DNA from: Granulibacter bethesdensis
GTDB taxonomy: Bacteria > Pseudomonadota > Alphaproteobacteria > Acetobacterales > Acetobacteraceae
NCBI RefSeq assembly: GCF_001889525.1
Contig: NZ_CP018192.1
Location: forward strand, 682,001 to 746,000
Direction: 5' to 3'
Length of the DNA: 64,000 nucleotides
Shown: positions 34,391 to 44,117 of the stretch, in pieces
Position numbering within the stretch: position 1 is the first letter of the stretch
Layout of the letters: each line of letters begins with the position of its first letter
Translations under genes and position numbers: made by a program
Notes under the pieces: generated by a model
Database searches by the model: none
Told to the model about the DNA's origin: nothing
Seen by the model: only the letters and a program-made list of their open reading frames with translations

Positions 34391-36607
34391 ATGTCTAATT
34401 CTTCCAATGGGGTGCCAAGCTGGAATATTTATTCCGGCTCTGCTGAATCAGTGACGATCCCGCTTCTTTTTTATTCCAATGGCCAATATGTCACGCCGGA
34501 CTTCAGTCAGTTTACGGCAACTGGTACGCTGAATGTCAGGGTTTGGGTAGTTGGATTGGCCGGGCAGGCAGCCAACGGGGCATTAACCGCAGCCCCCGTA
34601 CCCGCTGTCTCTACGCAGGCGATCAGCAACATGACATCGACCTTTGTGGTTGATACCGGCTCTTTCCCGACTGTCATGCCACTGAGTTTAGTTCAGGCTG
34701 CATTGCCCGGTTTTACGGAGGCGCAGTTGCAGACCTATCCTCCTGGTTCTCTCACCTATAGCAGCGATAATGTCAGTATTACTGGCTACTACGTGCCGCT
34801 GACTCTGGCTTTTGCCGATGCAACCGATAACGGTGGGCAGCCACTGACGACGACGTTCAAGGTGCTTGTCTCCGACACCAGCCATGCGCATATGATGGGT
34901 TTGCGCTTCGATTATGATTCGACGACGCAGCAAAACTATACTTCCGCCTACAGCGCTCTCATGAATCTTGCCCCGATGCAGTCGGGGGCTATGTCGCGTG
35001 GCTATATCGTCAGTCAGGCTGGTCTTACTGTCGGGCTGAATCAGGCGAACGCGGGCAGCGGGTGGGCTTTCACCAAACTTGCTCCGGCATCGCAATCCGG
35101 TGATTGGCTGGCACCGCCGGTGACGGTTACCGTGAATGGCAAGGTACTGCCGGCAGGCTCAGTGTTGATTGATACCGGCCTGAATGAAATGTTCCTGAAA
35201 TATGAGGGCGGAAGCAGGCTGCCTGCAAACAGCACCATTACTCTTTCCATGTTGGGAACGGGCGGTGCTGTACAATATTCATTCAATACCGGGACACCCA
35301 CCGGTGTGGCGCCTTCTGTTGTCAGATCAGGCAATTCATCGACTGGTACTTTTGTGAACACCGGCCTGCATGCTCTGGCAGGCTTCGATGTTCTTTACGA
35401 TGCAGCGAACGGGCTGTTTGGATTAAGGGCGAATGGTCACTCGCCCCAATCATCGGTCTCGTTCGATCCGGTTTTCTCACTGTCCGGAAATATGAGCGTT
35501 CAGGCTGGTTTTCAATCTTCCCAATCCATTCTCTTGACAGGCCCGGCAACCTTGCAGGGGACCGGAAGCATATCCCTGGATGGTACGATCTCCGGCAACG
35601 GGCTCCTGACGGTGAAAGCCCCCGGGACTGTGACTTTGTCAGGCAATAATACGTATAGTGGCGGTACGGTTCTGGACGGGACCACCGTTGCTGTGAAATG
35701 GAATTCCAGCCTGGGAACAGGCGGCGTTGCAATGGCTGCGGGTTCGGCGAATGCCTTGTTTCTGAACAACGGCAACGCCACGGTCTGGAGTGCAGGCGCA
35801 GATACGATCAGCGCTGGCATGACATCGGTTCAGGTAGCGGCCAGCGGGGCCGGTAAGCTCACCTTTGTAGGAGGAAATGGGGCCTCCAAGATTTACGGGG
35901 GAGGTGGCGCCATGACCGTTTTCGGTGGTGCGGGAGAGGGTGTGGTCGCTGCTGGTGGTGCAGGCAGCGTGATCGTCAACGGTTCGGGCAACACCACGGT
36001 CACCGGGGGTGGCGGGAACGCCATTTATGGCGGGAGCGGAGAGGCTCTGGTTTTCGGTGGTGCGCAGGGTGCCAATAACATCCTTGGAGGAAGTGGCAGC
36101 AGCACCGTTGTCGGGCAGTCAGGAGATCATATGGTCGGGGGGGCCGGCAAGATGCTGATCTTTGGCAGTAACAACGCTACAGATACGATTATCGGTGGCA
36201 ATGCAACGACCGTGATGGGCGGCAATGCGGGCACGCAGCTTCTTTCCAATGGAAACACTGTGTTCTGGGGTGGTTCTGGAAATGACATGCTCTGGGGTGG
36301 CGCGGGCATTACAATCGCGACGCTGGGAAGCGGCAACGATACCACCTATATCGGCAGTGGTGCCATGAGCATTGCCGGAGGATCCGGCCAAGATATTTAC
36401 ACCGTCACTGCCGGGCAGGCCGGTGGATCGGCGGTGATCTTTGATTTTAATCCAGGCCAGGATTCGCTGGTGCTGGAAGGCTATGATACCGCGAGCATCG
36501 TCAAGACCGTCCAACCGGGTTATGTGACACTCAGCCTGCCCGATCAGACGATGTTGACATTCGTGGGGGCGGACCCGGCAAGCCTTCCTGGCCGGTCGAT
36601 AACCTGA
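34391..36607 (+). CDS. Repeat-scaffold protein with pepsin-like aspartic protease domain
   Basis: A 738-residue protein. The N-terminal domain (about 1-350) has two Asp-Thr-Gly motifs, FVVDTGSFPTVMP (Asp88) and VLIDTGLNEMFL (Asp261). Their 173-residue spacing is near that of pepsin, and the domain ends with LAGFDVLYDAANGLFGLRA, like the C-terminal strand of pepsins. One autotransporter-type repeat follows (TLSGNNTYSGGTVLDGTTV, about 414-432), then Gly/Asn-rich tandem units, then a terminal module GQDIYTVTAGQAGG and QDSLVLEGYD. The part after the protease domain matches the protein at 16078-18129. There is no N-terminal signal peptide. ATG 34391 has AGGGG 8 bases upstream. Proteolysis is inferred from the paired motifs. 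Confidence 0.72.
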   Translation: MSNSSNGVPSWNIYSGSAESVTIPLLFYSNGQYVTPDFSQFTATGTLNVRVWVVGLAGQAANGALTAAPVPAVSTQAISNMTSTFVVDTGSFPTVMPLSLVQAALPGFTEAQLQTYPPGSLTYSSDNVSITGYYVPLTLAFADATDNGGQPLTTTFKVLVSDTSHAHMMGLRFDYDSTTQQNYTSAYSALMNLAPMQSGAMSRGYIVSQAGLTVGLNQANAGSGWAFTKLAPASQSGDWLAPPVTVTVNGKVLPAGSVLIDTGLNEMFLKYEGGSRLPANSTITLSMLGTGGAVQYSFNTGTPTGVAPSVVRSGNSSTGTFVNTGLHALAGFDVLYDAANGLFGLRANGHSPQSSVSFDPVFSLSGNMSVQAGFQSSQSILLTGPATLQGTGSISLDGTISGNGLLTVKAPGTVTLSGNNTYSGGTVLDGTTVAVKWNSSLGTGGVAMAAGSANALFLNNGNATVWSAGADTISAGMTSVQVAASGAGKLTFVGGNGASKIYGGGGAMTVFGGAGEGVVAAGGAGSVIVNGSGNTTVTGGGGNAIYGGSGEALVFGGAQGANNILGGSGSSTVVGQSGDHMVGGAGKMLIFGSNNATDTIIGGNATTVMGGNAGTQLLSNGNTVFWGGSGNDMLWGGAGITIATLGSGNDTTYIGSGAMSIAGGSGQDIYTVTAGQAGGSAVIFDFNPGQDSLVLEGYDTASIVKTVQPGYVTLSLPDQTMLTFVGADPASLPGRSIT

Positions 36608-36625
36608 TCTGCTCTGGATGCTGGT

Positions 36626-36961
36626 TCAGGCGGCGTTGATCGCCGCCTGTTCTTCCGGAGTGCGCAGGCTCAGGACCAGGGCATGCAGCCCGCCTGCGAA
36701 TTCAGCCTCCAGAGCCTCATGCACGGCGCGGGAGCGCTGGACGCGGGATATGCCGTGGAAAGTCTCAGAGATCAGCGTCACTTTGAAATGTGTTTCTCCC
36801 GTGCTGGCTGGGCCTCGGCTCTGATGACGGAGTCCGGCATGGCCTGCATGGCGGGCACTGTCATCCTGCACATCGAGATGGACCGGGGTAAAGCGGGCGC
36901 GTAAAACGTCTTCGATCCGTTGTGCGCGGCTGCCTGTAAGGGGAGCATGTTCCTGTGTCAT
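36626..36961 (-). CDS. bolA: BolA family protein
   Basis: A 111-residue BolA, a partner of monothiol glutaredoxins in iron-sulfur and iron regulation. SRAQRIEDVLRARFTPVHLDVQDDS is the first helix and strand. GETHFKVTLISETFHGISRVQRSRAVHEAL contains the signature FKV and the helix-turn-helix-like segment. It ends GGLHALVLSLRTPEE. ATG 36961 is chosen; the frame extends to 37315, but the extra 118 residues are not BolA. The final codons overlap a terminator-like hairpin for the gene arriving from the left. It diverges from the J-domain gene. Confidence 0.93.
   Translation of the reverse strand: MTQEHAPLTGSRAQRIEDVLRARFTPVHLDVQDDSARHAGHAGLRHQSRGPASTGETHFKVTLISETFHGISRVQRSRAVHEALEAEFAGGLHALVLSLRTPEEQAAINAA
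36627..36655 (+). terminator. Terminator-like hairpin inside the bolA 3' end
   Basis: CAGGCGGCG (36627-36635), TTGAT loop, CGCCGCCTG (36641-36649), then TTCTTCC. A perfect 9-bp GC stem 20 bases after the repeat-protein stop, embedded in bolA coding sequence on the other strand. Confidence 0.55.
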
Positions 36962-37071
36962 AAGGGAAGTATCGCTTTTTTTGCTGTTCTGAGAAAGAGT
37001 CTCAGGCGATATTGAACAGGATAGGCACGGGATGGGTTGCGTTTCGTGCCTCCCGTTGCACATAAGAGGAC

Positions 37072-37686
37072 ATGATGGCCAGACGCGCTCCGCGAACGAG
37101 GGCCTACGCGCCCGATCCGGACGCGCCGACCCGTGACTGTGACATGGCTGGCTGCAACATGCCGGCCGCTTATCGTGCACCAAAATCAAGGACCGAACTA
37201 CGCCATTACTGGTGGTTCTGTCTGGAGCATGTGCGCGCCTACAATGCATCGTGGGATTTTTATAAGGGAATGAGCCCAGGGCAGATTGAGGCGCATCTGC
37301 GGGCTGATACCGCATGGCAGCGGCCGAGCTGGCCTTTGGGCCAAAACGGTGCTCCCGTTGCGCCGGAAGATTTATTGCGTGATCCGTTAGGCGTGCTGCG
37401 CGATGGCGCGGCTGCTGCCACCCGCCGTAAAAAACCGGAGGAGGAGCGGCCCCCCAAAGAATTACGGGAGCCGCTGATGATCATGAGTCTGCCCTGGCCT
37501 GTGACCTGGGACGATATCAGAAGCCGCTACAAGGAACTGGCCAAGAGGTATCACCCGGATGCCAACGGAGGCAGCCGTGAGGCCGAGGAGCGGCTGAAAG
37601 TCATCAACCAGGCCTATGCCACGCTGCGGCGGGGTCTGGCCGGGGAACCCGCCCGGAATGGAGATGCTGCCGAACAGGCTGCCTGA
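37072..37686 (+). CDS. DnaJ-domain protein (C-terminal J domain)
   Basis: A 204-residue protein. The J domain is at the C-terminus (about 140-195): LPWPVTWDDIRSRYKELAKRYHPDANGG with the HPD motif at His161, then LKVINQAYATLRRGL. The N-terminal half has CDMAGCNMPAAYRAP and WWFCLEHVRAYNASWDFYKGMSP, a conserved Cys/Trp-rich segment found in alphaproteobacterial J proteins that may bind metal. J domains stimulate Hsp70 ATPase. The start is ATG 37072 or 37075, with AAGAGGA just upstream. It sits 85 bases before cobS, as often seen in this class. Confidence 0.9.
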   Translation: MMARRAPRTRAYAPDPDAPTRDCDMAGCNMPAAYRAPKSRTELRHYWWFCLEHVRAYNASWDFYKGMSPGQIEAHLRADTAWQRPSWPLGQNGAPVAPEDLLRDPLGVLRDGAAAATRRKKPEEERPPKELREPLMIMSLPWPVTWDDIRSRYKELAKRYHPDANGGSREAEERLKVINQAYATLRRGLAGEPARNGDAAEQAA

Positions 37687-37771
37687 TTCGTGCTACGCCA
37701 TTCTACCGGTTTTGCCTCTCTTTCCTTATGACGTTACCGTGCTTCCTTCTTGAGACAGGACGAGTTCGCTG

Positions 37772-38806
37772 ATGACCAAGGTTGCCGCCATCTCCGAAAC
37801 AAGGGATCCGGAGGAAGGGATTGCCCCAACTTCTGCATTGACCGTCCCCGACATTACTCTCCGTGTGAGAGAGGTGTTCGGCATTGATTCCGATATGGAG
37901 GTGCCCGCCTTCTCAATCCGGACCGAACATGTGCCGGAGGCGGACCCGACCTATCGCTTCGATCCGGAGACGACGCTGGCCCTGCTGGCAGGGTATGCTC
38001 ATAATCGCCGGGTGATGGTTCAGGGCTATCATGGTACCGGCAAGTCCACCCATATCGAGCAGGTGGCGGCGCGGCTCAACTGGCCCTGTATCCGCGTCAA
38101 TCTGGACAGCCATATCAGCCGTATCGACCTGATCGGCAAGGATGCCATCGTGCTGAAGGATGGTCGTCAGGTCACCGAATTCCGCGAGGGAATTCTTCCC
38201 TGGGCATTACAGCATGCCTGTGCGCTGGTGTTCGATGAATACGATGCGGGTCGCCCGGATGTGATGTTCGTGATCCAGCGCGTACTGGAGGTCGAGGGCA
38301 AGCTCACCCTGCTGGACCAGAATCGCGTCATCCGCCCGCATCCTTCCTTCCGTCTGTTCGCGACGGCGAATACAGTCGGGTTGGGCGATACGACCGGGCT
38401 GTATCATGGCACGCAGCAGATCAATCAGGGTCAGATGGACCGTTGGAACATAGTCACCACTCTGAATTATCTGCCGCATGCGCAGGAGACGGAGATCGTA
38501 CTGGCCAAAATGGGCGTGGACGGATCGAAAAATCCGCAGGCGCGCAAGGAGGTCGAAAGCATGGTGGCTCTGGCGGAGCTGACCCGGGCAGGCTTCATCA
38601 ATGGCGATATTTCCACGGTGATGTCACCACGGACGGTCATTACCTGGGCCCAGAATGCCCGGATTTTCAAGGATCTCGGCTTTGCGTTCCGCGTCACCTT
38701 TCTGAACAAATGCGATGAGGCAGAGCGCACCACCGTGGCCGAATATTATCAGCGCTGCTTCAACGAGGATATTCCGACCGGTCTGTTCAACCGGAAAGCC
38801 TTCTGA
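37772..38806 (+). CDS. cobS: Aerobic cobaltochelatase subunit CobS
   Basis: A 344-residue MoxR-like AAA+ ATPase. With CobT and CobN it inserts cobalt into hydrogenobyrinate a,c-diamide in aerobic B12 synthesis. Walker A is [10 protein letters not shown] (Lys91) and Walker B is around [37 protein letters not shown] is a sensor region typical of the family. A leader segment [20 protein letters not shown] precedes the ATPase. CobT follows after 20 bases. CobN is not in the window. Confidence 0.93.
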   Translation: MTKVAAISETRDPEEGIAPTSALTVPDITLRVREVFGIDSDMEVPAFSIRTEHVPEADPTYRFDPETTLALLAGYAHNRRVMVQGYHGTGKSTHIEQVAARLNWPCIRVNLDSHISRIDLIGKDAIVLKDGRQVTEFREGILPWALQHACALVFDEYDAGRPDVMFVIQRVLEVEGKLTLLDQNRVIRPHPSFRLFATANTVGLGDTTGLYHGTQQINQGQMDRWNIVTTLNYLPHAQETEIVLAKMGVDGSKNPQARKEVESMVALAELTRAGFINGDISTVMSPRTVITWAQNARIFKDLGFAFRVTFLNKCDEAERTTVAEYYQRCFNEDIPTGLFNRKAF

Positions 38807-38826
38807 TCGCGGGCAGGCAGACGGGA

Positions 38827-40713
38827 ATGAGCGGCAGCAGGCATAACGGCCCCCCTTCGAAGGATGGCGGCGTGCAAGACGCTGCCAACCGGGTTGATGA
38901 GTTCAAGAAGGCGACCTCCTCGGTCTTCCGTTCCATGGCGGGAACGGCAGAGGCTCAGGTGGCATTCCAGCCCGGCCCATCGGCGCTGATGGGCCGGCGT
39001 GCGCGGCTGCCGATGCCGACACGCGCCTTGCCGCCTGCCGAAATGGCCAAATTGCGCGGGGCTGCCGATAGTCTGGCCTTGCGCCTGCGCCACCATGACG
39101 AGGTCGTGCATCAGAACCGTCTGCCAACCCAGCCGGAGGCGCGGGAAGTTTACGACGCGCTGGAACAGATGCGGGTGGAAGCCGTCGGTAGCCGTCATAT
39201 GGCGGGGGTCGCCGCAAATCTGCAGGCCCGCTTGTCTGATGAATGCGAGACGGCTGGCTGTGATCGCATGACCAAGCGGGATCAACTCCCGCTTTCCCGT
39301 GCCCTGTCGCTTCTGGCGCGGGAAAAGATGACCGGTGAGGTGCCACCAGCTTCAGTGCGGCATGTGCTCGATCTGTGGCGACCGCAGCTTGGCCCGGCAG
39401 TGCAGGATGCGCTGGCCGATCTGGTGTTGCATCAGGATGATCAGACCGCTTTTGCGCGGGTGACACGGCGGCTTCTCTCGACGCTCGATCTGGAGCCATC
39501 TTCCTTTGATGAAAGCCAGCCGGACTCGCAGGAGCTGGAAGAAGGCGAGGACGAGGATCAGGGCGAGCAGTCCGGTGCGCAGGATAATGCGCCGGATGGT
39601 GAGGGCGAAAGCCGCAAGGAGCAGGATAGTATGCTCGGCGCCAGCCCGCAGGAGCTGGAAGAAACCGACTCCCGCGAGGAAACCGCCGATATCGGCTCGG
39701 ATGAAGCTGCCGGAGACGGGGAGGACAGCCCGGGTGGCCCTCAACAGCGGCGGGACGTACAGGATGATCCGAACAATACGGTCTATCGCGCTTTCACGCA
39801 GGCTTATGACGAGGAAGTGGCGGCCGAGGATCTGTGCGATTCCGATGAGCTGACGCGCCTGCGGCAGATGCTGGATCAACAGTTGCAACATCTTCAGGGC
39901 GTGGTTTCGAAACTCGCCAATCGTCTTCAGCGTCGCCTGCTGGCACAGCAGACGCGGTCATGGACGTTCGATCTGGAAGACGGATTGCTGGATGTCAGCC
40001 GTCTGGCGCGTGTCGTTGCCAATCCCACCGTGCCGCTCTCCTACAAGCGGGAGCGGGAGACGGAGTTTCGCGATACGGTCGTCACTCTCTTGCTCGATAA
40101 TTCAGGCTCCATGCGTGGACGGCCAATCACGGTTGCGGCGATGTGCGGCGATATTCTGGCGCGCACACTGGAACGCTGTGCAGTGAAAGTCGAGGTGCTG
40201 GGCTTTACAACCCGCGCCTGGAAAGGCGGTCAGAGTCGGGAAGCCTGGGTTGCCGCTGGAAAGCCGCGTCTGCCCGGACGGCTGAACGATTTACGTCATA
40301 TTGTCTATAAAGCGGCTGATACGCCATGGCGCCGTGCCCGCCGCAATCTCGGTCTGATGCTGCGGGAAGGGCTGCTGAAGGAAAATATCGACGGCGAGGC
40401 TCTGCAATGGGCCTATCGTCGATTGCTGGCCCGGCCGGAGCATCGCCGTATCCTGATGGTGATCAGCGATGGCGCGCCGGTGGATGACAGCACGCTTTCC
40501 GTCAATCCGGGGAACTATCTGGAACGGCATCTGCGTGATGTGATCCGCGAGATCGAGGGGCGCAATGCGGTCGAACTGGTGGCGATCGGCATCGGCCACG
40601 ATGTCACACGCTATTATCGCCGCGCCGTCACGATTGTGGATGCGGAAGAACTCGGCGGCACGATGATGCGGAAATTGTCGGAACTGTTCGAGGAGAATAC
40701 CCGGCGGGGGTAA
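38827..40713 (+). CDS. cobT: Aerobic cobaltochelatase subunit CobT
   Basis: A 628-residue partner of CobS. The N-terminal region (about 20-210) is CobT-specific, with [17 protein letters not shown]. An acidic linker (about 225-310, [11 protein letters not shown] and similar) follows. The C-terminal von Willebrand A domain (about 415-620) has the MIDAS motif [13 protein letters not shown] with Asp424, and later [13 protein letters not shown]. The VWA domain is thought to link the ATPase ring to CobN. A hairpin at 40722-40754 follows the stop. Confidence 0.93.
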   Translation: MSGSRHNGPPSKDGGVQDAANRVDEFKKATSSVFRSMAGTAEAQVAFQPGPSALMGRRARLPMPTRALPPAEMAKLRGAADSLALRLRHHDEVVHQNRLPTQPEAREVYDALEQMRVEAVGSRHMAGVAANLQARLSDECETAGCDRMTKRDQLPLSRALSLLAREKMTGEVPPASVRHVLDLWRPQLGPAVQDALADLVLHQDDQTAFARVTRRLLSTLDLEPSSFDESQPDSQELEEGEDEDQGEQSGAQDNAPDGEGESRKEQDSMLGASPQELEETDSREETADIGSDEAAGDGEDSPGGPQQRRDVQDDPNNTVYRAFTQAYDEEVAAEDLCDSDELTRLRQMLDQQLQHLQGVVSKLANRLQRRLLAQQTRSWTFDLEDGLLDVSRLARVVANPTVPLSYKRERETEFRDTVVTLLLDNSGSMRGRPITVAAMCGDILARTLERCAVKVEVLGFTTRAWKGGQSREAWVAAGKPRLPGRLNDLRHIVYKAADTPWRRARRNLGLMLREGLLKENIDGEALQWAYRRLLARPEHRRILMVISDGAPVDDSTLSVNPGNYLERHLRDVIREIEGRNAVELVAIGIGHDVTRYYRRAVTIVDAEELGGTMMRKLSELFEENTRRG

Positions 40714-40721
40714 TTTTATTC

Positions 40722-40754
40722 CACCATCAGTAAAAATCACTTTTACAGATGGTG
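40722..40754. terminator. Long hairpin between cobT and the glycosyltransferase
   Basis: CACCATC-A-GTAAAA pairs with TTTTAC-A-GATGGTG around ATCAC, with a single A-A mismatch. It lies between converging genes and lacks a strong T-tract on either side. Confidence 0.45.
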
Positions 40755-40772
40755 AAAATCCAATGTTTTAAA

Positions 40773-41840
40773 TCACATTGGGTAAATGCTCTGATTCGTT
40801 ACGCGCTGCACAACAGCGTTGAATTTGGAGAGGAAAGCTGCATTGGTGTATGGTAGTGCAGCTTGACGCGCAGCCTTTCCCAGTTTGATGCGATAGTCAG
40901 GGCATGTGATCATTGTGGCGATCATGGCTGCCAGCGCTTCAGGATTACGAGCAGGAAACATGAGGCAATTGGTGCCATGTTCAAAAACGCCATCGTAACA
41001 AGGTAAGGCTGAGAGGATCAGCGGCCGCTCAAGAAGCGCCGCTTCATAAACAGCAAGTGCTTGTGTTTCATTATATGAGGCCAAGCAAAATATATCTGCT
41101 GATGCCATGCAAGCAAGAAGTTCATCATCCTCTAAATTTTCAATAATTTTAAACCGCTTTCGATTACTGTTAAAAATTTCTACAGCATCTTCTTCCATAT
41201 TGAATATTTTTCCACATATGATACATTCTATATCCACATCTGCGGAAAACATCGACACAGCTTTGATTAAATCTTCCGCCCGTTTACGGCCTTCTACAGT
41301 TCCTACTTGAACAATCCGGATGGCAGTCGTCTTGGGAAGAATTTTAGGGAGCACAATATTATTAATATCTATTGTAATGCCAAATGGGCAAACGTGGATT
41401 TTATTTTCAGGTAAATGGCGTATGAAAGTCTGGAGCACTTTCCTTTGGCTTTCTGTATTAAAAATAATAGAGCCAGTATGAGATCTGATGTGAGATAAGG
41501 CTTCTCGCAGAGGAGGGTGATCACATAGCATCATGACGGCTATATCACCTTCATTGATAAACCAGATGATTGGCAGCTGTGGAGGAATAGAAGGAATTAG
41601 TTCTCCTGTGGCAATTGTATTGAAAATTGCCAGATCAAAATTATTTGGATCACAATTACTCGATATAGGTACATCCAGGGATTCAAAATAAGGCAGCATT
41701 GCTCCTGGCTCAGGTATGGCCGGAAAAATTTGAAGATTATGACCAAAATCTTTTAAATCTTTCGCGAGTCTAAAAAAAGCTTTGCTTGATCCTGTAATCG
41801 TAAATTCGTGATTAAACATGAGTATATTCATTTTGGGCAA
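40773..41840 (-). CDS. GT4-like glycosyltransferase, AT-rich
   Basis: A 355-residue GT-B glycosyltransferase. The N-terminal half begins MPKMNILMFNHEFTITGSSKAF. The C-terminal half contains RIVQVGTVEGRKRAEDLIKA, ADIFCLASYNETQALAVYEAALLERPLI and HGTNCLMFPARNPEALAAMI, the usual donor-sugar binding region. Base composition is clearly more AT-rich than flanking genes, so recent transfer is likely. The acceptor is unknown; surface polysaccharide is a guess. The start is ATG 41840 or 41831. It lies between cobT and a deacylase with no obvious functional link. Confidence 0.82.
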   Translation of the reverse strand: MPKMNILMFNHEFTITGSSKAFFRLAKDLKDFGHNLQIFPAIPEPGAMLPYFESLDVPISSNCDPNNFDLAIFNTIATGELIPSIPPQLPIIWFINEGDIAVMMLCDHPPLREALSHIRSHTGSIIFNTESQRKVLQTFIRHLPENKIHVCPFGITIDINNIVLPKILPKTTAIRIVQVGTVEGRKRAEDLIKAVSMFSADVDIECIICGKIFNMEEDAVEIFNSNRKRFKIIENLEDDELLACMASADIFCLASYNETQALAVYEAALLERPLILSALPCYDGVFEHGTNCLMFPARNPEALAAMIATMITCPDYRIKLGKAARQAALPYTNAAFLSKFNAVVQRVTNQSIYPM

Positions 41841-41903
41841 AATCCAACCTGCTCGCGTATTTCAGAATTTAGAGAGTCAGCTATGCCCTGTTTAAGGGAA
41901 TAT

Positions 41904-42890
41904 TTATGATATTTCGATATCAATTCGTTTTGCCAATCTAACGGCGGTGTGTCCGGCACTGGCCCGCAGGCTTGGCATTACTAGGAGGCAGTCATCATAA
42001 GGGGTACGCACGGTCTTATCCCCGTCATGGGCGATCAGCGTACCGGCATGGGGAACAGTGTAGCCACCTGTAAAAGGCTGCGTAAACGTGAAATGACCTG
42101 TTTGTGCCATGATGGTATGCGTTACACTCCAGCATGGCGTCAGTGAAGGTGGTTTCTGCTGTGGAGGGATCATTCCCAGCGCTGCAAGCAGGTTGAGAAC
42201 AATCTTGTGCAAGGTAGCGACGGTTTCGGAATGCCAATGTTGTCCCCCTTCAATGAGGAGGGCTGTGCGATTGGTGCCGATTTCCGAGAATGGTCTGTAA
42301 TCGATTAGCCTGCGACCGGAAGCATGTCCATCATCGGCGATCGGTAGTGCTGGGTCTCCTGCCCTCCGTCCCAGCTCCAGCCCCTGTCTGTTCCGTCCGC
42401 ACAGGATCAATGGTCGTGACGGCCACAGCATCGAATGCAGATCAATCAGAACGTCGGCTGTGTCGATGAGCGGCTTAATTTCTCTGGCGCGGCATAGTTC
42501 ATAAGCTTCTTTTCGGCGTGCATCGCTTGCAACAGGGGAGGTCTCCAGCAGGTCATTTTGCCAGACCCGATTGAGATCCTCATCCACAAAACGGCTGGCA
42601 ATAGGTTGTCGAGGATCGAATCGAGCGAAAGCGGCCAGATTGGCAAAACCGAATGTCAGTCGTCCCTGCAACGGACGGATCCCTTGCCTCAGCAACTGGT
42701 CCAATACGATGGCCCCGGCAATTTCATTGCCGTGAGTCAGGGCGACCAGAACGACATGCGGTCCAGGTCGAGGCCCGGTGATGCTGGTAAAGCCCTGTAT
42801 ACTGGTATTGCCGGTGATCCACGGATCAAGGTCTGGCGTCTCCAGCCGGACGGTCAATTCAGGGATCATGGCAGAGGTGGTCTGCATCAT
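41904..42890 (-). CDS. Succinylglutamate desuccinylase / aspartoacylase family
   Basis: A 328-residue M14-type zinc deacylase. The metal site is visible as VVLVALTHGNEIAGAIVLD (His and Glu), with the third ligand in DLHSMLWPSRPLI. DEDLNRVWQNDL carries the substrate-binding Asn/Arg pair. A C-terminal beta domain reads HAGTLIAHDGDKTVRTPYDDCLLVMP. The substrate could be an N-acyl amino acid. ATG 42890 or 42887 are equally likely; the frame runs up to 42968. It diverges from the ELM1-like gene. Confidence 0.82.
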   Translation of the reverse strand: MMQTTSAMIPELTVRLETPDLDPWITGNTSIQGFTSITGPRPGPHVVLVALTHGNEIAGAIVLDQLLRQGIRPLQGRLTFGFANLAAFARFDPRQPIASRFVDEDLNRVWQNDLLETSPVASDARRKEAYELCRAREIKPLIDTADVLIDLHSMLWPSRPLILCGRNRQGLELGRRAGDPALPIADDGHASGRRLIDYRPFSEIGTNRTALLIEGGQHWHSETVATLHKIVLNLLAALGMIPPQQKPPSLTPCWSVTHTIMAQTGHFTFTQPFTGGYTVPHAGTLIAHDGDKTVRTPYDDCLLVMPSLRASAGHTAVRLAKRIDIEIS

Positions 42891-43064
42891 GGTTATGGTC
42901 TGAATCGGCGGAGGATCGGTCGGGAAGAGTCCATGATTGAAAATCCAACAGGATCGAAATGATTGCAATCAAGGTGGTGATTTTTTGCGCCAAAAAACAC
43001 TGCTTTTGCACTGGCCTTGATCCAGTGCATTGACGCGTTGATCCACGCACCGGATAGGAAGGAC

Positions 43065-44096
43065 ATGGTTGCTTCGTCTGTTGCTACAACCCCCGTTACG
43101 TTGCCTGCCACGCACAGCTCCTCCTTCCCTGTGGGGCATGTGGGGTCTGCCGTGTATCCTGTTGCTTGGGCCATCTCGGAGCCTTATGCAGGTTTACAGG
43201 CCCAGATCAGAGGTATTGCGGAGGCGGTGGGGTTGGCCCCTGAGATACGCGCCCTGAAGGCGCGGGGCGTCTGGAAAAACCTTTCCCCCTCACTATGGCC
43301 GATGCCGTTGCGCGCGATAGAGCCGGAGGCGTTGGCGGGTGCGATGCCGGAGATCATCATCGGCGGTGGCGGCATGGCGGCCCGGATCGGTGCGGCGCTT
43401 AAATCCCGGTATAAGACAGGGCTTCGTGTGGTGCAGGTCCAGCATCCGCGCATGAATCCGGCCCGGTTCGATGTCGTGCTGGTGGCGGAACATGATGGGC
43501 TGACCGGTCCCAATGTTCTGGTGACCCGCAATGCGCTGCATGGCGTGACGCCACGGCGTCTGGCCGAGGCAGCGGCGATATGGGCGCCACGGTTTGCGCA
43601 TCTGCCTCGCCCGCTGGTGGCCGTACTGGTGGGTGGCTCTAATGGTCGCTACCGGCTGGATCGTGATGTGGCTGTGGCGTTGGGGGCTGATCTGGCGGCA
43701 ATGATGCAGGCTGACCATGTGGGGATCGCGCTGACTCCGTCGCGCCGTACCGCGCCGGATGCTGTATCCGTCCTGCGGCAGGCGCTTGAACCGCGAGGTG
43801 GATGGGTCTGGAATGGCGAGGGAGACAATCCTTATTTCGGATTGCTGGCCTGCGCTGACGCTATCGTGACGACCGAGGACAGTGTCTCCATGGTGTCGGA
43901 GGCGGTGGCGACCTCAGTGCCGGTTCTACTGGCGCGGTTGCCGGGTCGTTCGCGCAGAATCGGCCAGTTCAATGATCGGATGATGGCCTGCGGCCGGGTC
44001 AGGCCGTTTCGCGGACGGCTGGAGCAATGGGCGACAAAGCCGCTGGATGATACGCCTGCGGTGGCAGCAGAGCTGCGCCATCGTCTGAATATCTGA
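43065..44096 (+). CDS. ELM1-like protein (DUF1022 / GT-B fold)
   Basis: A 343-residue member of the family that includes plant mitochondrial fission factor ELM1. In bacteria these are GT-B-fold proteins of unclear role. Seen: AWAISEPYAGLQAQIRGIAEA, GGGGMAARIGAALKSR, VVQVQHPRMNPARFDVVLVAEHD, VLVGGSNGRYRLD and a late VTTEDSVSMVSEAVATSVPVLL, which matches the nucleotide-sugar site of GT-B enzymes. ATG 43065 has TAGGAAGG upstream. It is 21 bases before a large unknown gene and probably co-transcribed with it. Confidence 0.85.
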   Translation: MVASSVATTPVTLPATHSSSFPVGHVGSAVYPVAWAISEPYAGLQAQIRGIAEAVGLAPEIRALKARGVWKNLSPSLWPMPLRAIEPEALAGAMPEIIIGGGGMAARIGAALKSRYKTGLRVVQVQHPRMNPARFDVVLVAEHDGLTGPNVLVTRNALHGVTPRRLAEAAAIWAPRFAHLPRPLVAVLVGGSNGRYRLDRDVAVALGADLAAMMQADHVGIALTPSRRTAPDAVSVLRQALEPRGGWVWNGEGDNPYFGLLACADAIVTTEDSVSMVSEAVATSVPVLLARLPGRSRRIGQFNDRMMACGRVRPFRGRLEQWATKPLDDTPAVAAELRHRLNI

Positions 44097-44117
44097 GTCA
44101 AGGATCGGAAGACGGGT

